A DNA stretch of 64,000 bases from Cadophora sp. MPI-SDFR-AT-0126. Its lineage: Eukaryota > Ascomycota > Leotiomycetes > Helotiales > Ploettnerulaceae. The notes under the pieces were generated by a model that did no database searches, had not been told where the DNA came from, and worked only from the letters and a program-made list of their open reading frames with translations. The stretch covers positions 248,001 to 312,000 of the forward strand of contig JAGMVK010000028.1 of the NCBI GenBank assembly GCA_020747065.1, written 5' to 3'. The first letter of the stretch is position 1. Each line of letters starts with the position of its first letter. This document shows positions 1 through 10,533 of the stretch, piece by piece. Position numbers and translations under genes: made by a program.

Positions 1-469
1 TGTCTTCGCTGAAGAGCGAAGTGCAGTGGGAGATGAAGCAACTGGCAAACAAACAGCAACGAATTTTGTGTAACCAAGAGCCTATCATGGCTCTGGCTTC
101 CTCGGTAGCCAATCAAGGCGAAATCAACAGACTCTTGGGTGTTCATCTTGAGGCGGAGAAGAAAGCTGGAGGAGAAATACACCCAGCCGCAAGGGAACAG
201 AGCTTTTCCCGAGACGGGAAAGCCGACGATGACTGTAAGAACAATTTTCTAATATGATCTCTCCATTCAATGCAGATACTGACTGCCACAGTTTGTCGGG
301 AACTCGAGAATCCTGGGTCGACTTGCAGTGCAAACGCGAAGGGCCTCCTGGACTGGTGAAGATGACCGAGGACATACGCATGTTTAAGGGGATGGATTAT
401 GAAGTTGTGAAAGAAGTTTATGCTATTCCCATAGAGGTTTCTGGGGTTGCTTGTCCGGCGTTATTGTGA
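1..469 (+). CDS. 3' end of an unrecognised protein-coding gene (partial)
   Basis: The reading frame is open from position 3 to the left edge, so the gene starts outside the window. Two exons are visible, 3-234 and 276-469. They are joined by a 41-nt intron with a GTAAGA donor at 235 and a TGCAG acceptor at 275, and the join keeps frame (split codon T|AT). The visible C-terminal part is about 141 residues, rich in Lys, Glu and Gln, soluble-looking and without membrane segments. It ends at a TGA at 467-469. I do not recognise a family: no catalytic motif or repeat stands out in this piece. Base composition is ordinary and there is no sign of RIP, so it is probably the tail of a functional gene. 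Confidence 0.55.
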
Positions 470-2050
470 GATGAAGGGCAAGAATCCAGGTGGATGAAGT
501 GAGGTTAGATAAGATATTCTATCTGATGTTTAGCCGGTGCGGCCGCTTCGGAAAATGGTTTCCTCCCGCGACAGCTTCTTTCCTCTCCCTCTCATAAAAC
601 TCTTGTATACCACAGTGGCGATGATTGCCGAATTACACAGTCCGTGGACGACCTTATCAATGTCTGCAGCAGAAATTATCTCCGCCCTGGATGACCATTC
701 CGTGCCTGGGTTGCGCGGACAGTCTGTATTCGTGATGCTCGAACACCTCCAACGATTTCCTCTCCCTACAGTCTACATATCCTCTGGTATCAATAGACTT
801 CCAGTCGTCTGTCCTAGGATGCATGACGCGGTCTGCGAGTATGTCGATGTTATCTAGGCATAATGTGCGAGGGAGAGGATACTAGGAATACTTGACTTGT
901 GTGCTATCTGATTGATATCAAAATCACTTGGTGGAGTCTCTCTGCTAGTTCGGATACTGAGGTTGTTGATTTCTTTCGATTTATTTCTCTTGCTACTTCA
1001 TCCTTCTATCTACCGGTCCCTCCCATCATTGGAAAAGGTAGCAGTAGTGGCCAAATCCTGTGCTCATACTCAACCACTCTACACTCCTCTACATATCGCA
1101 CCCGCTGCGCCTTCGACTTTGATTGTTTACGACTCTACGATGTCAGCCATCGAAGAGTAGTCGAAAGCGATACTAGGAGGTCGACAAACATTCCTCGCGA
1201 TATGGAGCAGGGCGGTGAGAGAGCCAGAACTTCGGAAGCCTCACATTGTATTGTCGCTGGCCAGAATTCCTGCACGATTCAGGACTGGTTTCTCTTCGAT
1301 CATCGGATACGGGCAAGTGTCGTGGGAGGACCGTTCCAGAGAAAGTGAGCAACTGGATACTTTATCGTCTCTTGGTCCCGCCTCGGTTCTAGTGACACGG
1401 TGTGCGGTTCTGATATTGCAGCCATACGTTCTCTCACTGGACCAAATCCATCTTACCTACTCCCCACTCTTCAATATGGTGTCGGCTGAAACCACCTCGC
1501 TACGACCTACCACGCGATCGTTGTGCATATCCTCCCACCTTTGACCAGCCTCTTGGAACGTTATCTGGTTATCCCCGCCTCCAACTACATTAGTGTGCAG
1601 CTCAAGCTTTCAGCTTGATAAGACCTTCCTGTGATAGGCATCGGCGAACCTGACAGCAAGACCGACCAGGAATAAGCTGAAATGCCTTTTAATTTGATGC
1701 TACGGATGTAGTTTCCCAAAGTGGCTGCAATACTGGCCAGTCACCATGCCCTAATATTTAGACCAATTTATTTCTCCCTTGATCCATACAAGGATACATA
1801 CAGGTTGACTCTGGTAATCGCCTATCAGTATCGCCTCGGCATGCTCATTCTGGTTACTCCTATCACTACTAAGCTTTCCTGCCCCTCTTCAGCAGGGGCC
1901 TAGAGTGCTTGAACATCTTCAGATTCATTCCCTCTGTTTCTCCCCTCTTGTGTAGTTCTGCAGTTCTGATTTCTGAGTGCCTTTTTGAAGCTGTTTACCA
2001 CACAAACTTTACAGATCCAATCAACCCCTTCGCACAGCGGCCTCGCAATC
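470..2050. other. Intergenic stretch with weak coding traces
   Basis: About 1.6 kb of balanced-GC sequence between the first gene and the permease. No reading frame has a convincing start, codon pattern and family match. A frame-3 stretch at 912-1544 is open apart from one TAG and is listed separately. The last 140 bases before the permease ATG are pyrimidine-rich (around 1915-1955), as is common in fungal promoters, but no specific operator is recognisable. Confidence 0.5.
912..1544 (+). pseudogene. Possible decayed gene, one in-frame stop
   Basis: One frame stays open from 912 to the TGA at 1542-1544 except for a single TAG at 1158-1160. The part after that stop, about 128 residues, has a coding-like mix of charged and hydrophobic residues. 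The CAG-to-TAG change needed to explain the stop is the RIP type, but neighbouring DNA is not RIPed. No family was recognised, and the N-terminal part is Leu/Ser-rich and less convincing. It could be chance openness, or the two halves could be exons of a gene whose splice sites I cannot place. Confidence 0.2.
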
Positions 2051-4065
2051 ATGGAGAAGATTCCTGAGAACACAGAGAATAGGATCGAGCCCGTCCTAGA
2101 TTCTGGGGAAAATGACTCGATCATCGAAGAAACAAAGAACGTGTTTAGCACTGATGAGTACCAATTAGCAAAGCTTGGATACAAGCAAGAATTCTTCCGT
2201 GGACTCGGCTTGTTCGAGAACTGGTAGGCTGTACACCCAACCTGTCTGGAACGACTGCTGATATATCCGTAGGGCTGCGACTTTCACTGTAGGGCTACCT
2301 ATCCTGTCTTGAGCTGTCATGAACTGATACTGGAGCTGTCTATGAATTTTGCAAGTGGAATACCCGTTTTGTTTGGTTGGGTTATGTACACAGGCGGTCC
2401 GACGGCAGCCTTCTCGAACTGGACTATGATAGGGTTCTTGTCGCTGATCGTGTCATTTTCCATGTCCGAGATCGCAGCTGCACTTCCGACCGCAGGTGGT
2501 ATTTACTATTGGTCGTATGCGTTGGGAGGCGATGAATGGGGGTATTGTTTCCCTTGGTAGGCCAAAGTAAAAATCACGCTGACCGAGACCCAGTCCTTTT
2601 CTTGCCTGGATGACTGGCTGGTGGTAAGTATTACGACCTCAAGAAATGACATCTATAGAGCTAATGAAAGTGCAGGAATTGGGCCGGATGGGTATCCACC
2701 CTTACCCTACATATGCACTTCGTCAAGAACTTACCTCCCGCAGGTTTCCGTCGTTCCCGGCGTGCAGCAGGGCTCAACAAACTTCCTACTTTCCGCCTTA
2801 CAGATCAAATATCCAGCCGCCGAGATCTTGGATAAGGGATGGTTCGCATGGCTGCTGACCTCAATTGGAATGCTATTCGCGTTGGCACCCAACGTAATCA
2901 ACCAACGTGTTCTACAGTGGTACTTCCGGTTCGCTGTTGTTATATTTCACGTCCTCCTCGTCATGTACTGGATCTGGTTCCCTATCCGAGCGTCTCAAAC
3001 GGGTGGCTTTCAATCGGGATCTGGCGTCTTTGACCACTTCTACAATGGCATCAACCTCGGCGAGGAGAAACAGGCAAGTGATGCTTACTGCTGGACAATC
3101 TCGGTTCTCTTCGGAGCCTGGGTCTTCTACGGCTACGATGCCTCTGTGCACTTGGCAGAAGAAACTCATGAAGCTTCTGAAGTCGTGGCCAAAGGCATGT
3201 GGATGGCAACACTCTCTGCTTGGGTGATGTCAGTCCCTTCTCTGATCATTATTCTCTTCTGCATTCAGGATTTCGATGGCATTATTAACGGGTCCTATGC
3301 CAATAACTGGGCTGCTTATCTCGTGCAACTCGTAGGTGAGAATGGTGCCGTAGCAATTCTCTGCCTACTTTGGGTCGACTCAACATGTGCCACAGCGTCA
3401 TGCTTTTTGAGCGCGCAACGCGTCACATATGCGATTTCTCGTGATGGGATCCTGCCTGGAAGCAAATATTTCCGCCGCTTGAGTAAGAAGTCACACAGTG
3501 AGTGCCATAATTCCCAATGAATATCCCATGATGACCTCGAGACTTTTGTACTGTTAATGTAAGACTTCTTTCATGGCGTTGCTGATGACGATTTTATCCA
3601 GTGCCCATTCATGCTGCCTTTCTCGTATTGGCAATGTCAATTATCATCACTACCGCTGTCATCGGCTCTGTCGTCGCTTTTGGAGCCATCACAGCAACTG
3701 CCACAATCGCGACTAATGTCTCTTATCTGTTCCCGATCCTTGCACGCCAAACCGTCGGACGCAAAACTTTCGTACCTGCAAAGTGGAACTTAGGCCGCTT
3801 CTCTCTCCCCGCTGCCATTGTCACAAGCTGCTACATCACGTTCCTTGTCATTGTTCTGCTTCTGCCGCAGCTATATCCTGTCACTGCCGAGACCTTGAAC
3901 TATGCACCCATCATGATTGGTGGCATCAGTACTATCAGTCTTGTGGGATGGTGGCTGCCGTTTGGGTACGGTGGAAGGGCTTGGTTCAAGGGACCGCAGC
4001 GAACGATTACTGTTGAGGAGGTAGAGAGGGGTGTTGTTATTGATGGGGTAGAGCTAAAAGCTTGA
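2051..4065 (+). CDS. Amino-acid/choline-type permease (APC superfamily, ACT family)
   Basis: Integral plasma-membrane or vacuolar permease, probably proton-coupled uptake of an amino acid, GABA or choline. Seven exons can be joined in frame: 2051-2223, 2273-2288, 2336-2541, 2594-2623, 2676-2691, 2744-3497 and 3602-4065, giving 552 residues, the usual length for this family. Two exons are only 16 nt and one is 30 nt, so gene finders may miss them. After a hydrophilic N-terminus comes FFRGLGLFENW, then the family block around GWVMYTGGPTAAF and EIAAALPTAGGIYYWSY. Next come the substrate-gate region VPGVQQGSTNF and the AEETHEAS loop, and about 12 hydrophobic segments in all. The start is the first ATG in frame, four bases after CAATC. 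No disabling change is seen. Family membership is secure. The substrate is not: GABA, choline and other amino-acid permeases share these motifs. Confidence 0.9.
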
Positions 4066-4422
4066 GGCCAGCCACGGAAGGATAAAGGTTGTAGAGAGAG
4101 ACTACAATCGAGTGAGCTTGGCAATCAACATCATGTCACGAGAAAGAGAAATGGTATGAGTGAAGTTCATGACTTGTGAATCAGCATTATCTCTTGCCTT
4201 CAAAGGACTTTATGAAGAGGCTTTATTCAAATGACCCTCACGACCCGTAACGACAATTCGCGATGCCCAAGCACAATCCTCCATAAAATGACCCACACGT
4301 CAACTTCGCCATTGCCTCGAAGCAACTCATTGTTCAAACACATATGTATGCAACCACGCATATCATCGGGTATTCTACCATCACCTTCGTCAAGTTCGTG
4401 AACATATCATCGGCAGTGTAGG
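4066..4422. other. Convergent 3' intergenic region
   Basis: About 360 bases between the permease stop and the stop of the minus-strand 2EXR gene, so both transcripts should end here. No gene or clear repeat was seen. Confidence 0.5.
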
Positions 4423-5331
4423 CTAGTCCTCTGCTGTTTGTGGAGCAGGTACAAGGTCACAGCCAAAGCTGTCTCCATGGAAGATCAACTCATATTTCAA
4501 GCTATCCAAGTTCTTAAGATCCACTTCTTCTTCCTTGATCGTTGCGACGAAAATCTCCTTGAACACCTTTCCAAACTCTCGAAGACTCAGGTCCTCGTGA
4601 ACACCATCTTCCAAGGTGTACTTCTCTTCTTTGATGCTGAAGTCGATGCAAACCTGGTACTCTGTGATTCTTGCGGCCTCCAGCAGGTTCAACGGCATGC
4701 TTAGTGTGCTGTTTCCGGGAAACAGTTGGATCAGTCTTTCAATTTGCTTGATGCACTTGATGTCCCAGTTGTACCAGTCTACGGGGGTGTAAATTCCAGG
4801 CACCATTGACCAGGTGACATTGCGTGGATTGATGGGCCAGCTCGGCGAATCCAGGAGGAAAGTGTCTGCGCTGAAGTTGATGTAGATGTTGACCGGCTTT
4901 CTAGTATATGGATCAAGAACTCGAGTCGTACAGAGCTCGTAGACCTTTGAGCCCTCCTTCCTGCTTCCTTTGCAAGCTCCCATGATGCCAGGATTGACGA
5001 TTTGGCCTTCGATTACAGAGTTGGAAGGGGCTGATAGGCCTTTGGTCTCGAAGATCTTGATGATTCGAGGGTGGCGTGCTGTTTCCTTCCACTTTATCAT
5101 AGTCAGCTATGAAAACCCCAGTACATTGTCCTGCTTTTTGGACATTGTAAACAGATTCGAAAGAAAACGTGGAAGGTGAGCACCTAGGAGGAAGGAACAG
5201 AATCTTGGACTCACAATCATGGTTTGCAACTCCAACGGCAACAGTGGGAAGTGGTCGAACTTGACGAGAGCAGTAGGAGCGGGGATCTGGAGAGGCGCGA
5301 GCTGTGAAAGGAGCTTCTTGTGACGCAACAT
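4423..5331 (-). CDS. 2EXR-domain protein, copy 1
   Basis: Fungal-specific 2EXR-family protein of unknown biochemical role. Two exons on the minus strand, 5331-5215 and 5091-4423, separated by a 123-nt intron (GTGAGT donor; acceptor after CTGACTATGATAAAG). They give about 261 residues. Splicing restores the family signature FPLLPLELQTMIWKE at the junction (about residues 28-42), followed by PRIIKIFE, then NPGIMGACKGSR (about residues 73-84) and YINFSADTFLL (about residues 107-117), the usual order in 2EXR proteins. The acidic C-terminus ends in TAED. The frame is open upstream of the chosen ATG, so the N-terminus could be longer or carry another exon. It is a diverged paralogue of the gene at 6397-7320, same strand and nearly the same length, so the pair probably arose by tandem duplication. 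Confidence 0.75.
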
Positions 5332-6396
5332 CTTGCCTGTTGTACGCGAAACGCGGTAGTGAGTCCTTGAGACGAGGTTGTTGTCAGGTCTCGAGACGAT
5401 GTTGTTGTCCGATCGCGATTGCGACTTGTTTGCTCGAGAAGCGAGCCACTAGTAGTCTTAGGCCAAACTACTCTCCTGCCTTTCACGTGCTTCTTTGCGG
5501 CTCCAAAAGGCATAGCTCACAGCCCTGAGGTGGATTGAGTCGTTCGTCACGTAGAAGGATATCATCCTGCAGTTGGCTCTGCTTCGACAGCCATGTCTGC
5601 CCTCAAATCTGCTCTTCTTGCTGTGGTTCTTTGCGGCAGCCATATTCATCTGATTTCTAAGTCTTTGTAAGGGAATCACGGATTGCTTCTCTCAACCCTC
5701 CTCTCAAGTCTAAGTCCACAATACTGCTACTTCTCAAGGTGTATCAGTGTCTCTTCTAGTGTCTTAATATCTGTATTGCGATTGATCTTCAAAATAAGGG
5801 TTTTCCGAACTGTAAGAACCCTGAATACCTCTCTACATGGAGAGTACTCGATGTCGATCATTAGTGCTGCATGTTGGATATTCTCTAATCTTGTACGGCT
5901 AGGCTGAAGCTATTAAAACCGAGGGGTTGTCCTCGCTCCAGTATCTGCTTCTGGCTGAATCCGAAAGGGCCTGGATATTTTGGTCTGAGATGATGACGAG
6001 TATTGAGTGTCAGGACGATATTTGTTCGTGAATGGGATGCTGGGTATGCGACACGGCGAGCAGCTGCTTTCTCGTGCAAATTCGAAGTTATCTTGAGGTC
6101 CATATCTGACGAAACGGGAGAATGCCAAAAGTACTTCGATGCATGCTTCGCTTGGGGTATAGACCGAGTATTTATTACATATTCCAAACTCAAGGTTCTC
6201 TTTGCAACTTATGGTCCTAGGAAGCGTCACACTGAGAACCCTTGGTATTGATAGTGGCAGATGTAGTCCCTTGAAAGAAGAGAATATGCTAGTGGTTAAT
6301 AAGCCCAACGCGCCACGCTGCATGACTTAAATCCTGATGCCAATGCAAACGAATATCTGCCGATCTCACCTAACTCCAGACGATCAGATCCCTCCA
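5332..6396. other. Intergenic region between the two 2EXR genes
   Basis: About 1.07 kb. It holds the promoter of copy 1 and the 3' end of copy 2. Short open frames on both strands (for example minus strand 5913-6323) have no coding character I can support. No repeat was recognised. Confidence 0.45.
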
Positions 6397-7320
6397 TCAT
6401 ACCATTTCAACCTCCCAATTCGTAATCGCGACCCTCAAGGGCATCTTATCCAGAAAGTGCAATAAAGCACTCATCACACTAACCCTGAACTGTCTCATAT
6501 GAATTCCCGCCTCCAGCTCGCTCAGCCCAGAAATCAATTCCTTCGATCTCGAATCCAGTTCCAACCTATAAATCCGTATGCCCGCAAACCAGAACAGCAG
6601 AAGTGGAAAACTCATGCCAACGTCTTCCTTGTAGACCTGCTGAACACGCTGAACCCACTGCAGCTGAAAATGCTTGAAGTTGTAATCGTAGATGTGCTCT
6701 GATGTGTGCAGGTGCTCGGTGGCAGGGAACTTCTCAACCAGGAAGATATCGCAGGCGAAATTGACGTAGAGATACTTTCCGTTGGTACTCATCGCGACTT
6801 TCTTTGCCTGCTTGAGCTCCACCTTTGGTATTTCGGACCAGCTGATTGGTTTCTTGCCGGCTGCGAGTTGTGCTTTCTCGTAGCAGCGCTTGTAGTGTTT
6901 GGAGGCAACGGCTTTGGATTCACGGCAGGCGCCGATGATGCCAGGATGTTTCGTTTGTCCGGGTACTCGTGAATCCCAGGTTTGGTTGAAGGATGGGGAC
7001 TGGCGGTCGAGCTCGATGAGTTTGATGTAGCGGGGCTCGAAAGCTGCGAGTGTCCAGATTCGATTTCGGAGTTCTGTGGATAACTTGTTGAAGAGGGTGA
7101 ACTCGTGGAGACCGACTATCAAGAAAGTAAAGTCAGTCATGTTGAATTCTGATAGCAATATTAAAAAGTGCTCAGAGGATTCCTTGGTCCTTATACTCGT
7201 GTCACCCTTTGGAAGCCCCACACTATTGGAAGAGATAATAAACGTACCCGTAGAACCTGGGATGTCGATTGCGGGAAGCTGAGCCAGGATGGCCTTGAGT
7301 CGTGAGCTAATTGAAGGCAT
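6397..7320 (-). CDS. 2EXR-domain protein, copy 2
   Basis: Second fungal 2EXR-family protein. Best model: exons 7320-7248 and 7115-6397, 263 residues, starting MPSISSRLK. The signature FNKLSTELRNRIWTLAAFEP gives the LP.ELR..IW core (about residues 32-51), followed by HPGIIGACRESK (about residues 82-93) and YVNFACDIFLVEK (about residues 140-152). These match NPGIMGACKGSR and YINFSADTFLL of copy 1. The 132-nt intron (donor GTACGT at 7247, branch-like CTGAC, acceptor GATAG ending at 7116) is a multiple of three and free of in-frame stops. The unspliced message would therefore also be translatable, with 44 extra residues ahead of the domain. The frame extends upstream to 7479 but only with a TTG start, so the ATG at 7320 is preferred. 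Confidence 0.75.
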   Translation of the reverse strand: MPSISSRLKAILAQLPAIDIPGSTGTFIISSNSVGLPKGDTSIRTKESSEHFLILLSEFNMTDFTFLIVGLHEFTLFNKLSTELRNRIWTLAAFEPRYIKLIELDRQSPSFNQTWDSRVPGQTKHPGIIGACRESKAVASKHYKRCYEKAQLAAGKKPISWSEIPKVELKQAKKVAMSTNGKYLYVNFACDIFLVEKFPATEHLHTSEHIYDYNFKHFQLQWVQRVQQVYKEDVGMSFPLLLFWFAGIRIYRLELDSRSKELISGLSELEAGIHMRQFRVSVMSALLHFLDKMPLRVAITNWEVEMV

Positions 7321-8250
7321 TTTCAATATGGGCTGTGAATGGAGGCTTGAGGAGGAAGATCGAATTTTGGCAAGTGCTGATAATTTCTGGTTTGCGTGTG
7401 ATGGTTGCGAGTTTTGTGGGTGCAAGATTGATATGCGGAATTTCTGGAGAGTTGCTTTCTTGAAGCAGGTTCTTACCAAAGTCCAGGCAAAGGTGAAGAT
7501 TCACACCCTGCTTTGGCTGGTGGGGTGCATCCGTGTAAATATTATGGAATTCACTAATCTTATCCAGTATGTGATAACTTTGCCGCATCCTATTGAAAAC
7601 ATTGTTCTGCTGGTGTTATTGGTGGTATTGCAACAGTCATTTCAGCGAGACATTTTGCTCTCAATAGCAGTGGATCGAAATAGTAAAAGTTTGGTTTTCA
7701 GATAGGCGGGCCTTCTTGCTTGTGAGTCTAGTGCTACCAGAGGGAGTATAGTGCCGAAGATTAGGATCCCAAAAACAAACAATAGGTTTCTTGGGAAGAG
7801 AAAGACGTTTTATACCTGAGAGTACATTCATCCATAAGTAGTACATGCCCTCAAGCTCCGTTGTATTGACTACTGAGAGGCAGTCCCAGAAATGGAGAGG
7901 TGACGTTGGAGACTTGGCGTCAAATTACGCGAAAGTCAATAAATACCCAGCCACGACAAATCGAGAATATCGACCGGTGCCTCTCTTTAATCGACGCATT
8001 TGGTTTAAGGGTCTCTATATCGAAGGAAGGGGGATGGAGGTTGAGATATTTTCTTGCGTGCTTTCTTTGATCAACACAGCTGCTGTATCTAGTCAAAGAT
8101 TCTGTAGAAACTTGCTAAGATGGTCCCGACTAAAGGTAGCAAAACTCGCAACATCTTGGTCGCAAAGGATAGTAGGAACCCTGAGATTCATTAAGCTCGG
8201 ATTTTTGGGCATTCTAAAGCATCCACACAAAGAAAATCAGACGTATTGAG
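7321..8250. other. Intergenic region leading into the RIPed block
   Basis: Balanced-GC promoter-side sequence of 2EXR copy 2. No supportable gene. AT content rises sharply after about 8250, which marks the edge of the gene island. Confidence 0.45.
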
Positions 8251-8701
8251 AACTATAAACTAAGATATACTAAGAAGTAGTTCTTTATAAGTGAAACAGG
8301 TAGTTCGATATCGGAATCTCGATATAAGTAATTTCTATTTCCGTCTTTGGACCTGAGTCGTCGCTGCTATAGCCTGAGCTATAAGTGAGCTAAGCTGAGT
8401 AGGAGGTAAGCTGTAGTAAGTGGACGAGGGCTTATTTAAGCTCCTCGGCTACGACTACTAATAGCTAAAATTAGAAAAAGTAAGTCAGGGATTCTCTAAT
8501 GGTTAGTTCTAGATCCCTGTTTGAAAGAGCTACGCTAAACGACCGGCGGAGCCTTACTTATTGAACTTTGCAAATTTAACTTTATTATATATAAGTATAT
8601 ACTAATCTATTAAGTACTTATTTAACTCCTCTCTACTATAAGATATTATACTTAAAATATATAATACTGCTCTGTAATAGTAGTCGGTCGATTAATCTAT
8701 A
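8251..8701. repeat. Edge of AT-rich RIPed block
   Basis: Moderately mutated, TA-rich sequence with no gene. It contains a short inverted repeat (CAGGGAT near 8486, ATCCCTG near 8512) and a GC-richer patch around 8395-8450. Possibly the end of an older repeat cut by the transposon that follows, but its class is not recognisable. Confidence 0.35.
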
Positions 8702-10533
8702 ACGTCTAACCCTCCCCTTCCGGCCACCCCCCTCTTCCGGCTACCCCGCCATTTCCGTCACCTGATTTTCAATACTTAATAACTCTATTTTACGTTAACC
8801 TCTATATATAATATTATAGACTCTGAATCTCCATCTGATTCTGATTCTACAAGTTTAATTTAATACTCTTTAGCTGCGATTTAAGCCTCTCTAATTACAC
8901 GTGTTATTATAAACCGGGAATTTAGACTAGTCAGGACTTTCTTCTTTTTCCTTAGCTATACTTACTCTAATTTCTCTTCTAACTCTTTAACCCTTATATT
9001 TACCTTCCCTAATTTATAGTCTCTTTTATCTATTCCCTTTATAACTTTCCTAAAGAGTAAACGCTTAACTAAAAGTTAGTTATATAACCTACTAGCTAAA
9101 GTATGAATCTATATGTATATCTTTTTCCGATTCTTTGAAGTATATAACTTAATTAAAGTATCGGAAACCTCTAGAGGTAGTATTAGTGTCTCTTAAGGCT
9201 TTAAGAGAGTTAAATTTGTTAATTTATTACTGTTTTCTAAAAGTAAAGGGCTTATTAATAGCTTTATTACAGAGACTAGCTATAGACCTGCAGATCTCTA
9301 CCTAGACTTAATATTTAAAGCCGTGATACTCTTTCAGCGTGCCTTCTCGTAGTATATAAGGAAATTGCGCTTACTAATTAGTGTAGAATCGATTATTGAA
9401 CTCAACTTTTAAAGCTCTTTCTAGTAGGCACGCTTAAGAGATAAAAAAACTATTAAATCAAGAGGTTACAAGACATGTAACGTATATATAAGTAAGAAAA
9501 GAAGGTGTATATTATACTTAAAGCACCTCTAAAGGAAATCCGTAGTCTTATGGCTCCTATAGCCGTCTAGAATAAGGAGTCTTACTAAATAATCACGTGG
9601 TTCCGTCTAAGGGATAAAGACCTTTTCCAGCTACTCCAGAGCTATTTAGTCAGTTATCCACCTATTATCTATAACTATAAAGTACCATAGATCGAATATA
9701 TCTAATTAAGATAGAAACCATTACTATTAGACTATTTTCCCTTGTAGATTATAGCCGGAAAGGTGGAGGCGCCTGTAGCGGATACACACTTAATAATTAT
9801 CGTCTAAGCACGTGAGCCTAGCTATTTCCCTTAAACCTTCCGGCTTTCCGTACTCCCTACGACATATCTATTAAGACTATAACCTTCTATAATACCTATT
9901 TCGTCTATATTCCATTGTTAAGAGGCTGGAATTACCTTAATATCCGGAATCTCTAATTTTTAGAACTATAGTCTAATAACTTTGGAATAAGCGTAATTAA
10001 TACGTACAGAATCAATGTATATTTACCTCTTAGTCTTAAGAATAGGATTCTGGGCTAAAAACCGTACTATCTAGTGTTTTCTAAGTAGGCAGTGGTCTCC
10101 TTAGAGGGCTAGAAGCCTTTCTCTAAAAACCCGTATTTACGCGTGAGTAACTCTATAGCTAAGAGCCTCTTGAGTTAAAATCCAATTAGTTAATCGATTC
10201 TTCACTACTATAGGGAGCTTTTGCAAGTAGCTAGTACCTTCCTTACGTAGTTATGTTATTACGTTGCGGTCTATAAGGGTAGACCTTGGAACACCCTACT
10301 TAAGTAATACCTTCCGCAAGGACTTACTACCTGCTACTTCTTTAAGGGCGCATATAATGTTATATTCAGTATACTAAGGCTTCATAATATCGTTAATTCA
10401 TATTCCAAATTTCAAGAAAATCGATTAAATATTAGAATATTAAATAATTATTGAAGTTAGGTGATATAAAGAGCGGTGAGATTAAGCGAGGTGGCCGGAA
10501 GGGGGGGGTGGCCGGAAGGGGGGGGTTAGACGT
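8702..10533 (-). mobile_element. Fot1/pogo-type DNA transposon, RIPed (element D0)
   Basis: 1.83-kb element bounded by inverted terminal repeats of about 47 bp. The left end starts ACGTCTAACCCTCCCCTTCC and the right end is its near-perfect complement. TA dinucleotides flank both ends (8700-8701 and 10534-10535), the TSD expected for the Tc1/mariner superfamily. Each terminus contains two tandem copies of a CCCCTTCCGGC(C/T)AC unit, probably the transposase-binding site. The interior encodes a minus-strand transposase relic. The same termini occur on the 772-bp element at 25824-26595. Confidence 0.85.
8900..10390 (-). pseudogene. Fot1/pogo-family DDE transposase, RIP-inactivated
   Basis: Read on the minus strand, the N-terminus carries a Psq-type helix-turn-helix: YTEYNIICALKEVAGSKSL, then GVPRSTLIDR. 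It is followed by a Tc5/CENP-B-like region (LTNWILTQEALSYRVTHA). The catalytic core is visible as WNIDEIGIIEG (first Asp, about 9885-9915), CVSATGASTFPAIIYKGK (about 9730-9790) and LLILDGYRSHK (second Asp, about 9545-9580). Many Gln and Trp codons are now TAA or TAG, so no protein can be made. The order HTH, CENP-B-like DNA-binding and DDE is that of fungal pogo/Fot1 transposases. Confidence 0.8.

Noticed and set aside
5913..6323. 136-codon minus-strand ORF between the two 2EXR genes
   Set aside because: It begins with ATG but has Ser/Arg/Pro-rich, non-coding-like composition, overlaps another open frame, and shows no domain or splice support.
7289..7705. 138-codon plus-strand ORF overlapping 2EXR copy 2
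   Set aside because: Antisense shadow and promoter region of the minus-strand gene; no domain.
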